From positions 33,052,950-33,116,949 of the forward strand of contig NC_079205.1 of NCBI RefSeq assembly GCF_026745355.1: a DNA stretch of 64,000 nucleotides. Reading direction: 5' to 3'. Position 1 is the stretch's first letter. Each line of letters opens with the position of its first letter. Of the stretch, positions 47,501-56,974 are shown one piece after another. Position numbers and translations under genes: made by a program. The notes under the pieces are model-generated. The model did not search any database. It was given only the letters and a program-made list of their open reading frames with translations, and was not told where the DNA came from. Source of the DNA: Beta vulgaris subsp. vulgaris (Eukaryota; Streptophyta; Magnoliopsida; Caryophyllales; Amaranthaceae).

Positions 47501-47776
47501 GAAGTTGCATTACCTTGCAGGTCTAGAGCCTGCTGTATTCGCGGCCCATGTTCCCAACAGCTCTGATAAATCATTATTGGAGCTGACAGAAGAAATTATG
47601 GGAGATCATGAGATGCTGGTAAGCCTTACTATGTGTAGGACTCTTTCGAAACATATTTTCCTCTTCCGTTTTTTTTTTTTTTTGTTGCATTTCTCATTGT
47701 GGTTTTCTGTGTGTTTGTGCATGTGTGCGTATATGTTATGCTTTTGCAGTCTGCAAAACAATCGGATCCTAAGTAG
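26578..47776 (+). CDS. putative plastid protein with two DUF3783-like modules
   Basis: Eight exons fit in phase: 26578-26758, 32661-32734, 37582-37623, 39556-39597, 39893-39976, 47131-47218, 47521-47618 and 47750-47776. The sum is 636 nt, giving 211 aa. Residues 1 to about 60 are Ser-rich with few acids, like a chloroplast transit peptide. Residues 86-131 ([20 protein letters not shown] at the start) and 146-195 ([20 protein letters not shown] at the start) look like two related modules. They resemble DUF3783, a family of unknown function, as I recall it. Seven splice junctions preserve frame. Intron 4 has a GC donor (CAG|GCAAGT); the rest are GT-AG. Function is unknown. Introns 1, 2 and 5 carry most of the transposons in this stretch. 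Alternative first exons cannot be excluded. Confidence 0.85.
27184..28746. mobile_element. non-autonomous hAT element, 1563 bp
   Basis: Terminal inverted repeats TAGGGGTGTAAG are perfect over 12 bases. Both sides carry the 8-bp duplication CTAGGCCA (27176-27183 and 28747-28754), which is diagnostic of hAT. Subterminal regions repeat GGACTGGATTGGACT and its inverse many times. No transposase frame is present. A second hAT element is nested inside. Confidence 0.92.
27783..28451. mobile_element. nested hAT MITE, 669 bp
   Basis: The ends are TAGAGATGGC and GGCCATCACTA, an imperfect inverted repeat. The 8-bp duplication GTTGAAAT flanks both sides (27775-27782 and 28452-28459). Subterminal regions are rich in CAGCCC and GGGCC words. 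It lies within the larger hAT element, so it is the younger insertion. Confidence 0.92.
28882..29192. mobile_element. 311-bp MITE with CAGTTTGTTTGGT ends
   Basis: The left end CAGTTTGTTTGGT and the right end ACCAAACACACTG (inverse) form a 13-base repeat with one or two mismatches. The interior is purine-rich on the left and pyrimidine-rich on the right, so it folds back. No clear target duplication was seen. Confidence 0.65.
29250..29577. mobile_element. degenerate Stowaway-like MITE
   Basis: The left end reads TACTCCATTCGTCGCATAAT and the right end reads as the inverse of TACTTCCTCCCTTCG. TA flanks and CTCC-type ends fit Stowaway, but the repeats are imperfect. Confidence 0.5.
29655..29900. 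mobile_element. MITE-like element with ACTTTGTTTGGA ends
   Basis: ACTTTGTTTGGATAG on the left pairs with CTCTAAACAAAGTGT on the right. The interior is G-rich and then C-rich, so it folds. The boundary is approximate. Confidence 0.5.
29901..32660 (+). other. rest of intron 1 of the DUF3783-like gene
   Basis: This part of the intron is AT-rich and ends in the acceptor CTTGTAG at 32660. From about 32100 to 32420 lies a block with repeated GTACGAG and ACGGGTACGG words that may be an old insertion. No coding frame is supported. Confidence 0.45.
32771..33289 (-). mobile_element. non-autonomous Helitron, 519 bp
   Basis: On the - strand it begins TCTCTATTATATAAG and ends in CTAG. The end is preceded by the perfect hairpin GCACGC-ATC-GCGTGC and a 9-base spacer. 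It sits between A and T of the host, as Helitrons do. No Rep/helicase gene is present. Confidence 0.85.
33296..33557 (-). repeat. 3' LTR of the copia element
   Basis: In element orientation it starts TATTGAAGATGAATG after the polypurine tract and ends AATTAACA. It therefore has TA...CA rather than TG...CA ends. The right LTR shares both ends. Confidence 0.88.
33511..34950 (-). pseudogene. copia integrase and RNase H remnants
   Basis: From the right, frames read [20 protein letters not shown] and [20 protein letters not shown], the integrase core start. [18 protein letters not shown] and [18 protein letters not shown] follow. At the left end, [30 protein letters not shown] and [13 protein letters not shown] belong to RNase H. 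The RT catalytic region is absent. Several frameshifts and an inverted segment at 34025-34245 disrupt it. Confidence 0.78.
34025..34245 (+). repeat. inverted integrase segment inside the copia element
   Basis: This segment reads copia integrase on the + strand ([20 protein letters not shown]), opposite to the rest of the element. Nearly the same sequence is read on the - strand at about 34505-34620. The two form an inverted repeat of about 110 bp spaced by some 370 bp. Confidence 0.75.
35513..36620 (-). pseudogene. copia gag with zinc-knuckle region
   Basis: On the - strand the gag starts near 36600 and reads [20 protein letters not shown] from 36575. It then has [10 protein letters not shown], the UBN2-like core [15 protein letters not shown], and a later region with [20 protein letters not shown], a CCHC zinc knuckle. 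The frame changes near 36200-36400, so the gene is broken. It would package element RNA if intact. Confidence 0.8.
36992..37260 (-). repeat. 5' LTR of the copia element
   Basis: This copy is 269 bp and is about 95 percent identical to the left copy by eye, with small indels such as an expanded TA run. In element orientation its end AATTAACA abuts TGGTATCAGA, the tRNA primer site. Confidence 0.88.
37966..38275. mobile_element. fold-back MITE in intron 3
   Basis: The left arm contains TTGACTTTAATCACCTCATA and the right arm is its imperfect inverse, around TTATAAAGTGGTTAAAATCA. Pairing extends through TAAATAACCACC on the left and GGTGGTTATTTT on the right. Boundaries are approximate. Confidence 0.6.
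38276..39555 (+). other. rest of intron 3 of the DUF3783-like gene
   Basis: No coding frame or complete element is supported. A block near 38640-38900 with a flowing AT-rich sequence may be LTR-derived, but no ends were found. Intron 4 (39598-39892) shows nothing beyond its unusual donor. Confidence 0.4.
40735..42660 (+). pseudogene. Athila-like gypsy pol fragment
   Basis: The + strand reads an Athila-type protease region ([25 protein letters not shown]), then RT ([20 protein letters not shown] with frame breaks, and later [11 protein letters not shown]) and RNase H. The last part has [29 protein letters not shown] and [10 protein letters not shown]. The block is split by stops such as the one at 42229 and by frameshifts. 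It ends at 42660, where an unclassified repeat begins, before integrase. It lies in intron 5 of the DUF3783-like gene. Confidence 0.85.
42661..43508. repeat. unclassified repeat, copy A
   Basis: The block starts GTAGCAAGGGCAAGCAAGGG and matches copy B at 45570-46270 almost base for base. It carries about 180 extra bases near its right end. It contains GGGATCGAACCC, which on the opposite strand resembles a tRNA box B. No coding frame, primer site or TG...CA ends are present. Confidence 0.75.
44791..44838 (+). tRNA. trnG-UCC: trnG-UCC 3' exon, plastid-derived, partial
   Basis: CCCTAGCCTTCCAAGCTAAC includes the anticodon TCC, and GGGTTCGATTCCCGC is the T arm. The first exon is absent and the preceding bases fit the end of its intron, so no functional tRNA can be made here. 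Confidence 0.85.
44975..45046 (+). tRNA. trnR-UCU: trnR-UCU, plastid-derived copy
   Basis: The 72 bases fold as a tRNA. The acceptor pairs GCGTCCA with TGGACGC, the anticodon TCT lies in GGTCTTCTAAACC, and the T arm region reads TATAGGTTCCAATCCTA. It appears to have a few changes from the plastid gene as I recall it, such as TTCCAAT for TTCAAAT. As a nuclear copy without plastid transcription it is probably silent. Confidence 0.85.
45570..46270. repeat. unclassified repeat, copy B
   Basis: Copy B starts GTAGCAAAGGCAAGCAAGGG and is about 97 percent identical to copy A by eye. It lacks about 180 bases near the right end. Both copies lie in the same orientation, bordering the inverted Athila-like block. 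It interrupts the gag reading frame. Confidence 0.75.
46271..47130 (+). other. end of intron 5 of the DUF3783-like gene
   Basis: No coding frame or element is identified. A 17-bp word (ACATCGGGCCCTCAGTC) is repeated in tandem at 46973-47006. About 40 bases before exon 6 lies a partial copy of the exon start. Confidence 0.5.
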
Positions 47777-47879
47777 GCAATATGGTTCGTTGATCGGCGA
47801 CATATTCTTATTTTCTCGTCCTCTCTCTTGGTGGGTGCAAGAAGCCATCTTGGCTAGTTTATAAGCCATCGGCAAAAAT

Positions 47880-48243
47880 AAGTTAAGATAAGTTCTTGAC
47901 TTGACCTTATTATCTTATATATAATGGACTTACACAACTTGAAAATGTATAAACCCATTAAGATGATCATTTCCTTACATGACTATAATGTGTGGAAGTA
48001 TATTGTTGATTTTGTTTTACTTTAACAATTTTTCCTTTTGATGGAAGATTTTGATATTCTAAAATGAATTTGTTATCTTTGTTTGTTATAAAACTTTTTT
48101 TAAAAATACAAATAATTTGATTGATTGATTACTCATTATTATTTAAAAATTTTAAATAAAAATTGTTGTTATTAAAAAAGTAAGGGTAATATAGTCATTT
48201 AATAGGGGATACCATGGCTCCCCTTCCACTCATATAATAGAGA
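47880..48243 (-). mobile_element. Helitron-like element, 3' end not found
   Basis: On the - strand it begins TCTCTATTATATGAG next to an A, like the Helitron at 32771-33289. Nearby sequence (AGGGTAATATAGTCATTT) also matches that element. The CTAG hairpin end is missing or diverged. It lies just after the DUF3783-like gene. Confidence 0.5.
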
Positions 48244-48439
48244 TATAGAAAAGGATCTTTTACATTCTATATTATGCACTCAGCACTTTGGTCCCGGAGG
48301 CTGACCAACATTCTCGTACACCGCTGTCTTAAATGATAATTTGCACATGAAGGCAATTATGGCTATTGAGGAAGAGTATAACATGTCGAGCAGAAAATAG
48401 AAATAATTGTTTTGATTAGTAAAATCAGTTTATATAAAA

Positions 48440-48790
48440 GAAAAGATTCTTCTATGTTTTTTTTTTTTGAAGGGATGGTTTTCATATTTTACACGGTAGC
48501 CTCAAACTTACCTTTTTTTAATGCATAATACCCCTAACGCTAGTCATAGGTTATTAATTTCGTATATATTTTATAATCTGGTGGAACTAATTTAATTTGT
48601 ACCTGCAAGGGTTAAGCTATTAAGTTAAAATAGTTTCACTAGATTAAAAAAGTAAACAAAATTAGCAACGTATAAATAGCGATAACCGATAGGGGATTTG
48701 TCTAGTAATAAATGTAAGTTTAAGGAAACCGTATACAATTTTGAAAAAGTTGAGGTACAACATAGAAAATGTAAAAACACAAGAGTATAA
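48440..48790. mobile_element. fold-back MITE related to 24945-25195
   Basis: AATGCATAATACCCCTAACG and TAGTCATAGGTTATTAATTT closely follow the left arm of the element at 24945. The right half carries GTAAACAAAATTAGCAACGT, the opposite arm. Ends are approximate. Confidence 0.5.
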
Positions 48791-48954
48791 CGTAAAAAAA
48801 TCCTAAAAGAAAATAGTAATTGCATATATTAAAGGAAAATAGAGAATTGCATGAATAAGTTTGAATATTTTAGGATACTAATTGCAATTTTGTAAAAGTT
48901 TGTGAGTCTCGCATGTAAATAAAGGGGAAAAAACAAGGGGTCTACAAAATCAAT

Positions 48955-49424
48955 TCGGATGCAGCATTTTCAAAGATAGAACTGTGGGGCTAGGAGGCGT
49001 CATGCGGGACACTGCTGGAGAGATTATGGGGGCAATGTGTATGCTAATGGAGGTGGATGAAACTGAAGCGTGTGCAGCTTGACACGCTTTGAAGATTGAT
49101 ATGGAGTCGGGCCTCTGAAATGTTGTTTTGGAAAGTGACTGCCTCAAGCTGATTTCCCAACTGAAACATAAGACCCGAGATGACACAAGCTTCGGAAATA
49201 TCGTAGATGACATCTTGTGGCTAGGTAGCTTTTATTCCAGCATCTCCTTCAATCATGTGCGAAGAGAGGGAAATAGAGTTGCACACACTCTAGCTCAGAG
49301 TAGTAAGGAGTATGGTTGTATGCGTGTTTGGATTGAAGAAGTGCCACCTGAGGCCATCTCTTTTGTATTCTCGGATGTGGCTTTAATGAATGATTAAGAG
49401 TTCTTTTCTCGTCAAAAAAAAAAC
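48955..49424 (+). pseudogene. LINE (L1-like) 3' end with RNase H and poly(A)
   Basis: The frames read DRTVGLGGVMRDTAGEIMGA, then ESDCLKLISQLKHK and FNHVRREGNRVAHTLAQSS, the RNase H-like (RVT_3) domain at the end of many plant LINEs. The stop TAA at 49395 is followed by about 20 bases and ten A residues. Stops and a frameshift near 48985 break the frame. A truncated copy of a cellular RVT_3 gene is the alternative, but the poly(A) favours a retrotransposed end. Confidence 0.75.
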
Positions 49425-51230
49425 CCTCTAATGTAAGCACATGTAAAGCCACTTTCATTAGCCCCCTAAAATTTTAGAGAGACGAGATTTTCAGTCTGTT
49501 TAGAATTCTCAAGCCTCCTAGAATCCAGCCTTTCCACCACCTAAATTTTGGTCTCTCCACTGCCTCTTCCCTTTGCGCCGCTATCGCCTCCCTTCTCTAT
49601 GTCAGATATGTGTTTTCGCTGCCTTCCCATCACTACTAGTCCGACCTTTCGTCATCGCTTTCCCGTTGGTGTCGCCACCATCTGGTGGTCAATTGCCTTG
49701 CTTTCGACATCGGTGATCAAGGTTTTTCTATTTTCTATCGGTGGTCATATGTGTGTGTGCATATGTATGCGACTCCATGTGCTGGAATTATTCTTTAAGG
49801 ACAAAGGATGCAATGCTGGACACATTGTTTGGGTAATGCAGATATGTAGTGCAAATGCAAAGATATGACACTAATGTAAAGATATATTGTTAATGCAGAT
49901 GATAGGATATGATGCTAATGCATTGATAGGATGTATGCTTTATCGTTCTTTTAGAAGCTCAATTTTTCTTTCAGTAAATAGTTTTCAAAAGAGAAGAAAT
50001 GAGAACCCCCAAGGATGGTCCATGTAGGTTATATTTGATTCAAAATGTGTCATAGAACGAATCTTCGATTTTAGTTTGTTATGGGCCAAAGTGTGCCCAT
50101 AAAATATTTAGGATGTCATGTTATTTTCTCGTATGGGTCTGGAGCCCACAATCTTTTGTATGGACTCTTGATGAATTCCTTATCAAAATACACATAAAGC
50201 CTATGAAAGAGGAGGAATAGGAATCCCCAAGGATGATCCATTTAGTTAATAGATTATGTTGGATTCAAAATATGTTGTAAAACGAGTCTTCATAATGCTT
50301 GAGTTGTAAATGCTTCAATTTTTGTATGCCAAGGGCCTAAGTGAACCCATAAAGAAGTTTGATCTTGTATCAATGCGAGTTTAAACTCAAGATTCCATGT
50401 ATGGACTCGTAATGAAATCCTTATCACAATAGGCCTAGACTGTGGATTACTGATGAAGCCCCCAGCAAGATGGAGTTGATGAAATATCCAACTTAATTGC
50501 TTGATTTGAAGATATATCGTCACGCTTAGTGGAAGTTCGATCAAAGATTCCATATAGGTTTCCTAAGGTGAATTGGACAATGTGTAAGTCAAGGGATCCT
50601 TGTTTGTGTATGTATATGAACTTGTTTTCTTATAATCATAGATTGGGATGAATTCAATGGAAATTTTGACAATCTTGCAAATGGTGTATTGGAAGTTATT
50701 GGTGATTGTTTTGGTATTAATGTTGTGTGGTGATATTGATGATTTTGGTGATGTTTTAAATGCTGGAGTATTGTTTGTGTTTTGTCTAGAAATAGACAAG
50801 TGCTACTATATATATTTTGGGGTCCGTTTTTAGGAGAAATGTTGTCAAAATTTATGTAGATATGTTGTCCATTTTAGAGGATATGAGTAGACTAGAACCT
50901 TTACATTGAGAATGTGATAAGATTGTTTTTAATGACAAAACTATGAATAGTATTTTGTATTTTGCATGTTTCTACAAGGCTAATATGTTTTCCAACTTTA
51001 GAAATAAGCTCACGTCTTTGTGATGATATTAGGTTAATTGACCAATATGTTTGTTTTTACATAAATCATACTTGGAGTATATATTTATTTATTGATTTTT
51101 TTCACATAAATCATGCTTGGATTGTATATTTATTTATTCGTTTCTTTTTACTTTTTATATGACATAGCATATAGGTATCTTTTTCTCCTTTTTGTAATCT
51201 AGGTTGTAATCCTTTTTGAATTTTTATAAT
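49425..51230. other. unclassified intergenic sequence
   Basis: Between about 49980 and 50290 a block containing CCCCAAGGATG and TTGGATTCAAAAT-like words occurs twice in imperfect form. Around 49830-49920 short words with ATGCAGAT and GATATGA recur. The open frame 49548-49868 has no recognisable domain. No gene is supported. Confidence 0.45.
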
Positions 51231-51235
51231 AAATT

Positions 51236-51830
51236 AGATCCTACACCGAGGTGTAGGATGCTACCATTTGGCTGGCTTTTGGCAGTATTTTTTAAAGTGG
51301 GCCAGCTCTTTCTCTCTCATCACTCACTCATTCACTATCTTTCTCTCTCATTATTTGCTAAAACAATTTTTATTATACAAATGCATATGGTTTGGTGTAT
51401 AATAGTAATGACCATCAATGTACATTGTGATTTATTGAATTTCGGTATGGGACTGTAATCGTACATATTGAATTTCATTAGTGAACAAACATCAACACAC
51501 CAGTGTACAAAGATTGTAAATTACTCACTTGACATCAGCTTCAGGAATTGGGTTACTTTCAGCTGGTGGGCTATCATTGTACATTTTGATTTTGTTAATG
51601 AACAACCACGAAGCCAAGAATGTACAAGGAGGTTGAGTGTGGAAAAGAGAGAAGTGGTGAACAGTAACTGTTAAATCAGTTACTTTTTGAATTTTCGACA
51701 TGTACACTGGATATAATGAAAATGTACATTGGCTATCAAATCAATTACTTTTTGCACGTTGAATGGTGCGTTTCATTCTTCTTGCCTTGCGTTTTGGAGC
51801 TGGTGTAGGATACTCATCCTACACCTCATA
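51236..51830. repeat. region bracketed by ATCCTACAC palindromes
   Basis: ATCCTACACC-GAG-GTGTAGGAT lies at 51237-51260 and a similar palindrome, GTGTAGGAT-ACTC-ATCCTACAC, lies near 51802-51824. The interior repeats CATTGTACATTTTGAT-like words. This could be a small transposon with hairpin ends. Confidence 0.45.
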
Positions 51831-51839
51831 CCACCATCT

Positions 51840-52816
51840 ACTAATTATTGTCTCTGCTTGCAAATTTTTTCTTATAAAGTACCACAGTGCCTCATCCTAT
51901 TTAGAATGATTATGGCTGAATTAGATCCAAAATTCATTTAAACATCCAAGTGCCAAAGTTAATCGTCCTATTCCTGCAAGGTTAATTTATAAAAATCTGG
52001 ACGTTTCCAAACCTGGACGAATTAAATCCAAATAGTATTTGAACACTAAGTGCTAAAGTTATTCGTCCTATTTTGCGAAACTTGCACAAGTGTTAGTGTT
52101 GTTCGTCTGTGGTCTATGGTCATTTACTGACGCTTATCTTGGACGACTTGCTTTTCATTTATACAATCACTATGTATTGGCTCCCCCCCCCCTCCTCTTA
52201 GATGAACTGAATTTGGCAAATTCTCTTTGTTTGGAGAAGGAGAACGACCATACTTAATAGTGACACGTTTTGCAATGTAAAGCATTTGAGGATATTAGTA
52301 ATCCGTCCTACTTTCCTTTGTAATAACTTATTCCTTTACTAAGGTGGTTATTACTTGAGTGGCCTTTTGACGGAAAGTAATACCCCTTTACGAAGGTTTC
52401 TTAATTTTGGCCGTCTTCTTTTAGGAGATTGATGTCTACCCTTTGGAGTTTTATCAATTGATAGCCTTTGTCATGTTTCGAAACTTATAGATTTGGAACA
52501 TGTTTGGCCGATCTCCTCATAGGAGCACTTTTTGCTAAGGAAGTTGTCCTTATGCTATTCTTTGTTTGTGGACGTCCATATTTCTTTACTTTGTTACTTA
52601 TTATTTTGTTTCATACCACCGTTTTGGCCGGTCGTAAGATGCCCCTACTTAAATGGTAAGACATAACAAGTAAAGAGACAGTCATAGAGCGAAAGTAGAA
52701 TTGTATTATACGAATTTTGCTTGGCCAGAGCTAAGATACATGTATACATATCTACTTTTTCATTTATGTGTTGTACCACTTTTGGTAGAGAGCAACAAGC
52801 TTCCACTTTAATTATA
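51840..52816 (-). other. 3' region of the - strand gypsy element, LTR not defined
   Basis: This follows the integrase stop of the gypsy element on the - strand, so it should hold its untranslated region and 3' LTR. On the - strand a polypurine run of about ten G residues occurs near 52190, a candidate for the purine tract. No matching LTR pair is available because the 5' end lies beyond the CACTA insertion. Confidence 0.4.
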
Positions 52817-54045
52817 TCAGACATTATATTTTTTCAAAGTATCTGAGTTCCAAGTCCGAGGGATTGGACGACCATCCATGGCTTCAAGACGAAAAGTGTC
52901 ACTTTGAACTTCCTGGACGATCTTGTAAGGTCCTTCCCAGTTTGGCGTGTGCTTGCTCGTTTCTTTTGCCCGGTCGACCGCTTCCATTTTCCTTAGGACA
53001 AGATCCCCAACCTTTAATGGTCGTCTGACCACTCTTTTGTTAAACTCCCGAGCCATTCGGAGCTTATACAACTGCATCCTTAACAGCATTACCCCTGACT
53101 TCTAGAACCTGGTCCAAGTCCGTGCGTAGGGCAACCCAGTTGGCTTCCTCTAAATATAACATGAATCTCAGAGTGGGTTCCTCTATCTCAATGGGCAGGA
53201 CGGCTTCAGAACCATAAACAAGCATGAATTGGGTCTCCCTAGTTGAGTATTGGCTGTAGTTCTGATAGACCAGAGAACCAACTGCAGTTCCTCTACCCAC
53301 AAGCCTTTCACATTATCTAGTTTCTTTTTTATGTCACTTGAGAGAATCTTGTTTAATGCCTCCACTTGCCCGTTTTCCTGAGGATGAGCAACGGCCGCAA
53401 ATGGGCTTTGATATCTTGCTCGGCTAGCCAATCCTTGAGCTTAAGCGTCTCAAATTGTGGTCTGTTGCCAAAGACAATAGACTGGGGCATGCCAAATCTT
53501 GTTATGATGTTCTTCCAGATAAAGTCTTTTACATCATTAGTGGTGATCCCTCACATTGCCTCAACTTCAACCCATTTAGTGAAGTAGTCCACTGCTACTA
53601 ACACAAACTTCTTTTGGCCGGCCGCCACAGGAAATGGCCCCAAAATGTTCATCCCCCATTTGGCGAAGAGAAGTAGGAACAGAATTGGGGTCAGATAGTT
53701 GGATGGCTTCTGATGCATGTTACCATACCGCTGACAGCTGTTGCATTTCTTGGCATAGACTAGGGTGTATTCCTTTAAGGTGGGCCAATACTACCCAGTC
53801 CTTAATTCCTTCTCGCCCAATGCTCTTCCCCCAATGTGAGAGGCACAGGCTCCTTCGTGCAATTCTTTTAAAACATCCAACCCGTCCTCCCTGGTGATAC
53901 ACTTAAGAAGTGGACGGTTAAACACTTTTTTGTACAGGGTTTCATCCCAGAGCTCAAACCACTTGTCCCTTGCCTTTACATACTTGGCTTCCAACGGGTT
54001 TGATGGCAGTCGACATGTCTTCTTTAATTCAATGAGAGGATCCAT
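52817..54045 (-). pseudogene. gypsy integrase
   Basis: The N-terminal zinc region contains LKELHEGACASHIGGRALGE and the paired cysteines CNSCQRYG. The core has VDYFTKWVEVEA (first Asp), a degenerate second-Asp region and NGQVEALNKILSSDIKKKLD (Glu). The C-terminus has LKVGDLVLRKMEAVDRAKET and NWEGPYKIVQEV, and ends NSDTLKKYNV. Frames break near 53430, 53590 and 53060. Confidence 0.85.
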
Positions 54046-54850
54046 TCAGACATTCCCCCGGTTGAGAAACAAGACTTGTTCTTGATCAATGCTTTTTGTT
54101 GGTTTTACTTCCCAAAACACAATTCGTGGCACATTCTCTCTTGGTCGAGCTGGGCAATTTGAAAGAGCATCGGCCTGATGGTTCTCAGATCTTGGAACCT
54201 GGTCGAGCACAAACCGCTTCAAAGTTTTGACTTCTTCTTGAATTGACTGCATATATTTACTCATGGAGGCTTCCTTGCACTCGAAATCTCCATTTACTCG
54301 ACTAACGACCAGACCCACAGCCATTAACCATGGAAGATCAGTCTACCATAAGCGTCCAATGCCTTCTGCCCCCAGTTGGATCTTGGACGAGCTCAATCGT
54401 AGGCCGAGTAAGTTCTACGATGAAATCAGCCAAGGGTTGCCCTTTGATCGCTTTTCGGGGTTCAAATGCTAAATCAAACATTTCAGCTCTACTGTCCGTT
54501 TGAGCATTCGTCCAGAAGCGTCTATCTTTTGCAAAACTTGATTTACATGCTGGTCAGTATAAACAAGTATGATGTGGGCCAGAAAATATGGTCTCAATTT
54601 TCTGTTGGCCATGAGGAGTGCTAGGCCGAACTTCTCCACCAATGAGTATCTGCATTCCGCATCTTTCAACACATGACTTAAAAAGTAGAAGGGGACTTGC
54701 ACTGATTCTCTTTCAGCTAGGAGAACTGCGCATACTGCCTGAGGTGTGACAACCAAGTATACAAATAGTTTCTCCTCCTCGGCCGGACTGACCAAGCGAG
54801 GCAACTGTCGGAGATACTCCTTTACTTGTCCGAGAGCTTGCTCCGCCTCT
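54046..54850 (-). pseudogene. gypsy RNase H
   Basis: The domain begins near LPRLVSPAEEEKLFVYLVVT and has VPFYFLSHVLKDAECRYSLV and YFLAHIILVYTDQ. It ends with GLVVSRVNGDFECKEASMSK, LVDQVPRSENHQADALS-type sequence and a spacer. Frames change near 54470 and 54325. Confidence 0.78.
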
Positions 54851-54858
54851 TCCGTCCA

Positions 54859-55907
54859 CTAAAATTTTGCCTTCTTCTTGATAGTTGAGAAGAAATGGTG
54901 ACATTTGTCCCCAGATTTAGAAAGAAATCGTCCTAGGGCTGTCAAACACCCTGTTAGACGTTGAACTTCCTTGACTCTGGACGTCGATGTCATACTTAGA
55001 ATTGCTTGAATCTTATCAGGGTTTGCTTCAATCCCTCTCTGGTCGACCAGGAATCCCAAGAACTTTCCTACCACCATTCCGAACACGCACTTCTGAGGAT
55101 TTAACTTCAGCTTGTATTTTCTTAGAGTTACAAAGGTTTCTCGAAGATCATCAATATGACTCGGCTCCTCCCGGCTCTTGACGATCATGTCATCAATATA
55201 AGAATCCATATTACGCTCAGCTGAGGCTGAAAAATAGCGTTTATTAGCCATTGGAAGGTAGCCGATGCATGCGAAGGCCGAATGGCATCCTCAGCTAACC
55301 ATAGAGCCCCTTTTCAGTGATGAATGATGTCTTATCTTGATCTTCCAGCCACATCGAAATTTGATGAAAACCAGAGTAAGCATCCATAAAGCTTAGTAGC
55401 GCATGCCCAACCGTAGAATCGACTAACCAATCTATTTTTGGCAAGGAGAAGTTGTCCTTGGGACAAGCCTTATTTAGATCAGTATAGTCTACACACATCC
55501 TCCAAGTACCATTCGGCTTAGGGACCATAACCACATTTGCTATCCACTCCGGATAATAAGTCTCCCGGATGAATTTGGATTTCAACAACTTCTGCACCTC
55601 TTGGTCGATGGCTTGATTTCTCGCCGGACCCAAGTGTCTTTTCTTCTGCCGAATTGGCTTTTGAATAGGATCTATGTTCAATTTGTGAACAGCAACTTCG
55701 GGATCAATTCCCGACATTTTCTCTACAGTATATGCAAAAAACATCTTCAAATTCTTTCAATTGCTTGACCAACTCGTCCTTTATCTTTGGATCTAGAACA
55801 GACCCAACTTTCAGCGTCCTCTTCGGACGTCTTTCATCCAAGAAAATCTCCATTGGCACGTCTACCGGCTTTGGCCACTCTAGTTTAATTCCCATGATGG
55901 CTATCAC
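54859..55907 (-). pseudogene. gypsy reverse transcriptase
   Basis: From the right it reads the protease-RT linker, then FIRETYYPEWIANVVMVPKP and WRMCVDYTDLNKACPKD, then FMDAYSGFHQI. A frame break lies near 55280. It continues with SYIDDMIVKS (catalytic YxDD) and LNPQKCVFGM, then VQRLTGCLTALGRFLSKSGD, where the other element has a stop. Confidence 0.87.
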
Positions 55908-56119
55908 TTCTTATGACGAAGCTTTTTCTTCTTTGATGGCCATGCACTTCCTCTTCTTTCTCGGCAAGAGAATGGACGGTTTGATCACTTGAGGGACCTT
56001 CGCCTGAGATCTATCCACCATAGTCTTCAGATCATCTACCTGGCGTTTCACAATCTCGGCCACCTTGTTATCTACTGCCTTTGGCTGTTCTGATTTTTCT
56101 CCCTTCCATGATGAAGGTT

Positions 56120-56974
56120 TTAAAGTAGTGAGATAGCATTTCTTGCTGCTTGCTGATCTCCATATAGAGATCCGATTCTCCCCCCATCACGCTCGAATTT
56201 CATTAGCATCAGATGAGTAACAATCACTGTTTTGATGTGGTTCAAGGTGGGTCGTCCACGAATGACATTGTAGGCCGTCAAATCTCGTACCACCAAGAAC
56301 TTAACAAACAACGTTCTGGATGCTTCCTTTTCTCCTACCATGACGGGTAAGGTAACAGTTCCCATAGGGTGGATTACTCCTCCAAACCTAATTATGGGGT
56401 GATGAACTGGGACCAAATCATTCTCATTGAACTTCAACCTTGACAAACAATCTGGGCTTATGATATCCGTCGAACTCTCGGTATCAATCAAAATCCTTCT
56501 TACTCTCAAATTGATAATCTTCATCTCCACAACCAAGGGATCGTCATGAGGGGTTCTGAATTTCCCACGATACAGCTCACTGACGACTACCTTTGGAAAG
56601 GGGTCAGACTCTGCTTGATTGGTGAGCACGATCTGGCCGAGTTCCCTTAGGTAATTTTTAGGTCTTCGGCTGGTTGGACCTCCAGCTGCAAAACCTCCAG
56701 ATATGACAAGCACCACATCTTCGTCAGTACTTTCACTTTCTTTTCTCTTGTTCTGACGGTCATATCTTTTCTGAAACTTTCTTCCCTCTCGGGGCAGGTA
56801 TGAATTCATCTTCCCTTTGCGAGCTAAATCTTCCTGAGCTCTCTTCAGATGTTTGCATTCATTTGTTTCATCGCCACAATCTTTATGGAAATGACAATAT
56901 TTGCTCTTAACCCTATTCCTATAGGGAGTTTTCAGAGCTGGCGCCTTTAATTCATGTTGATCTTTTATCTCCAT
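56120..56974 (-). pseudogene. gypsy gag C-terminus and protease
   Basis: This 284-residue open frame has CHFHKDCGDETNEC (about residue 27), as in the + strand element at 1441. It then has ILIDTESSTDII (about residue 160), the protease active site, and ends with NVIRGRPTLN. The site reads DTESS where functional enzymes have DTGSS or DSGSS, so catalysis is probably lost. Confidence 0.82.

Noticed and set aside
49548..49868. 106-residue open frame in the 49.5-kb intergenic region
   Set aside because: No domain, no conserved composition and no splice or promoter support.
53366..54472. + strand open frames in the 53.4-54.5 kb region
   Set aside because: They are antisense shadows of the - strand integrase and RNase H.
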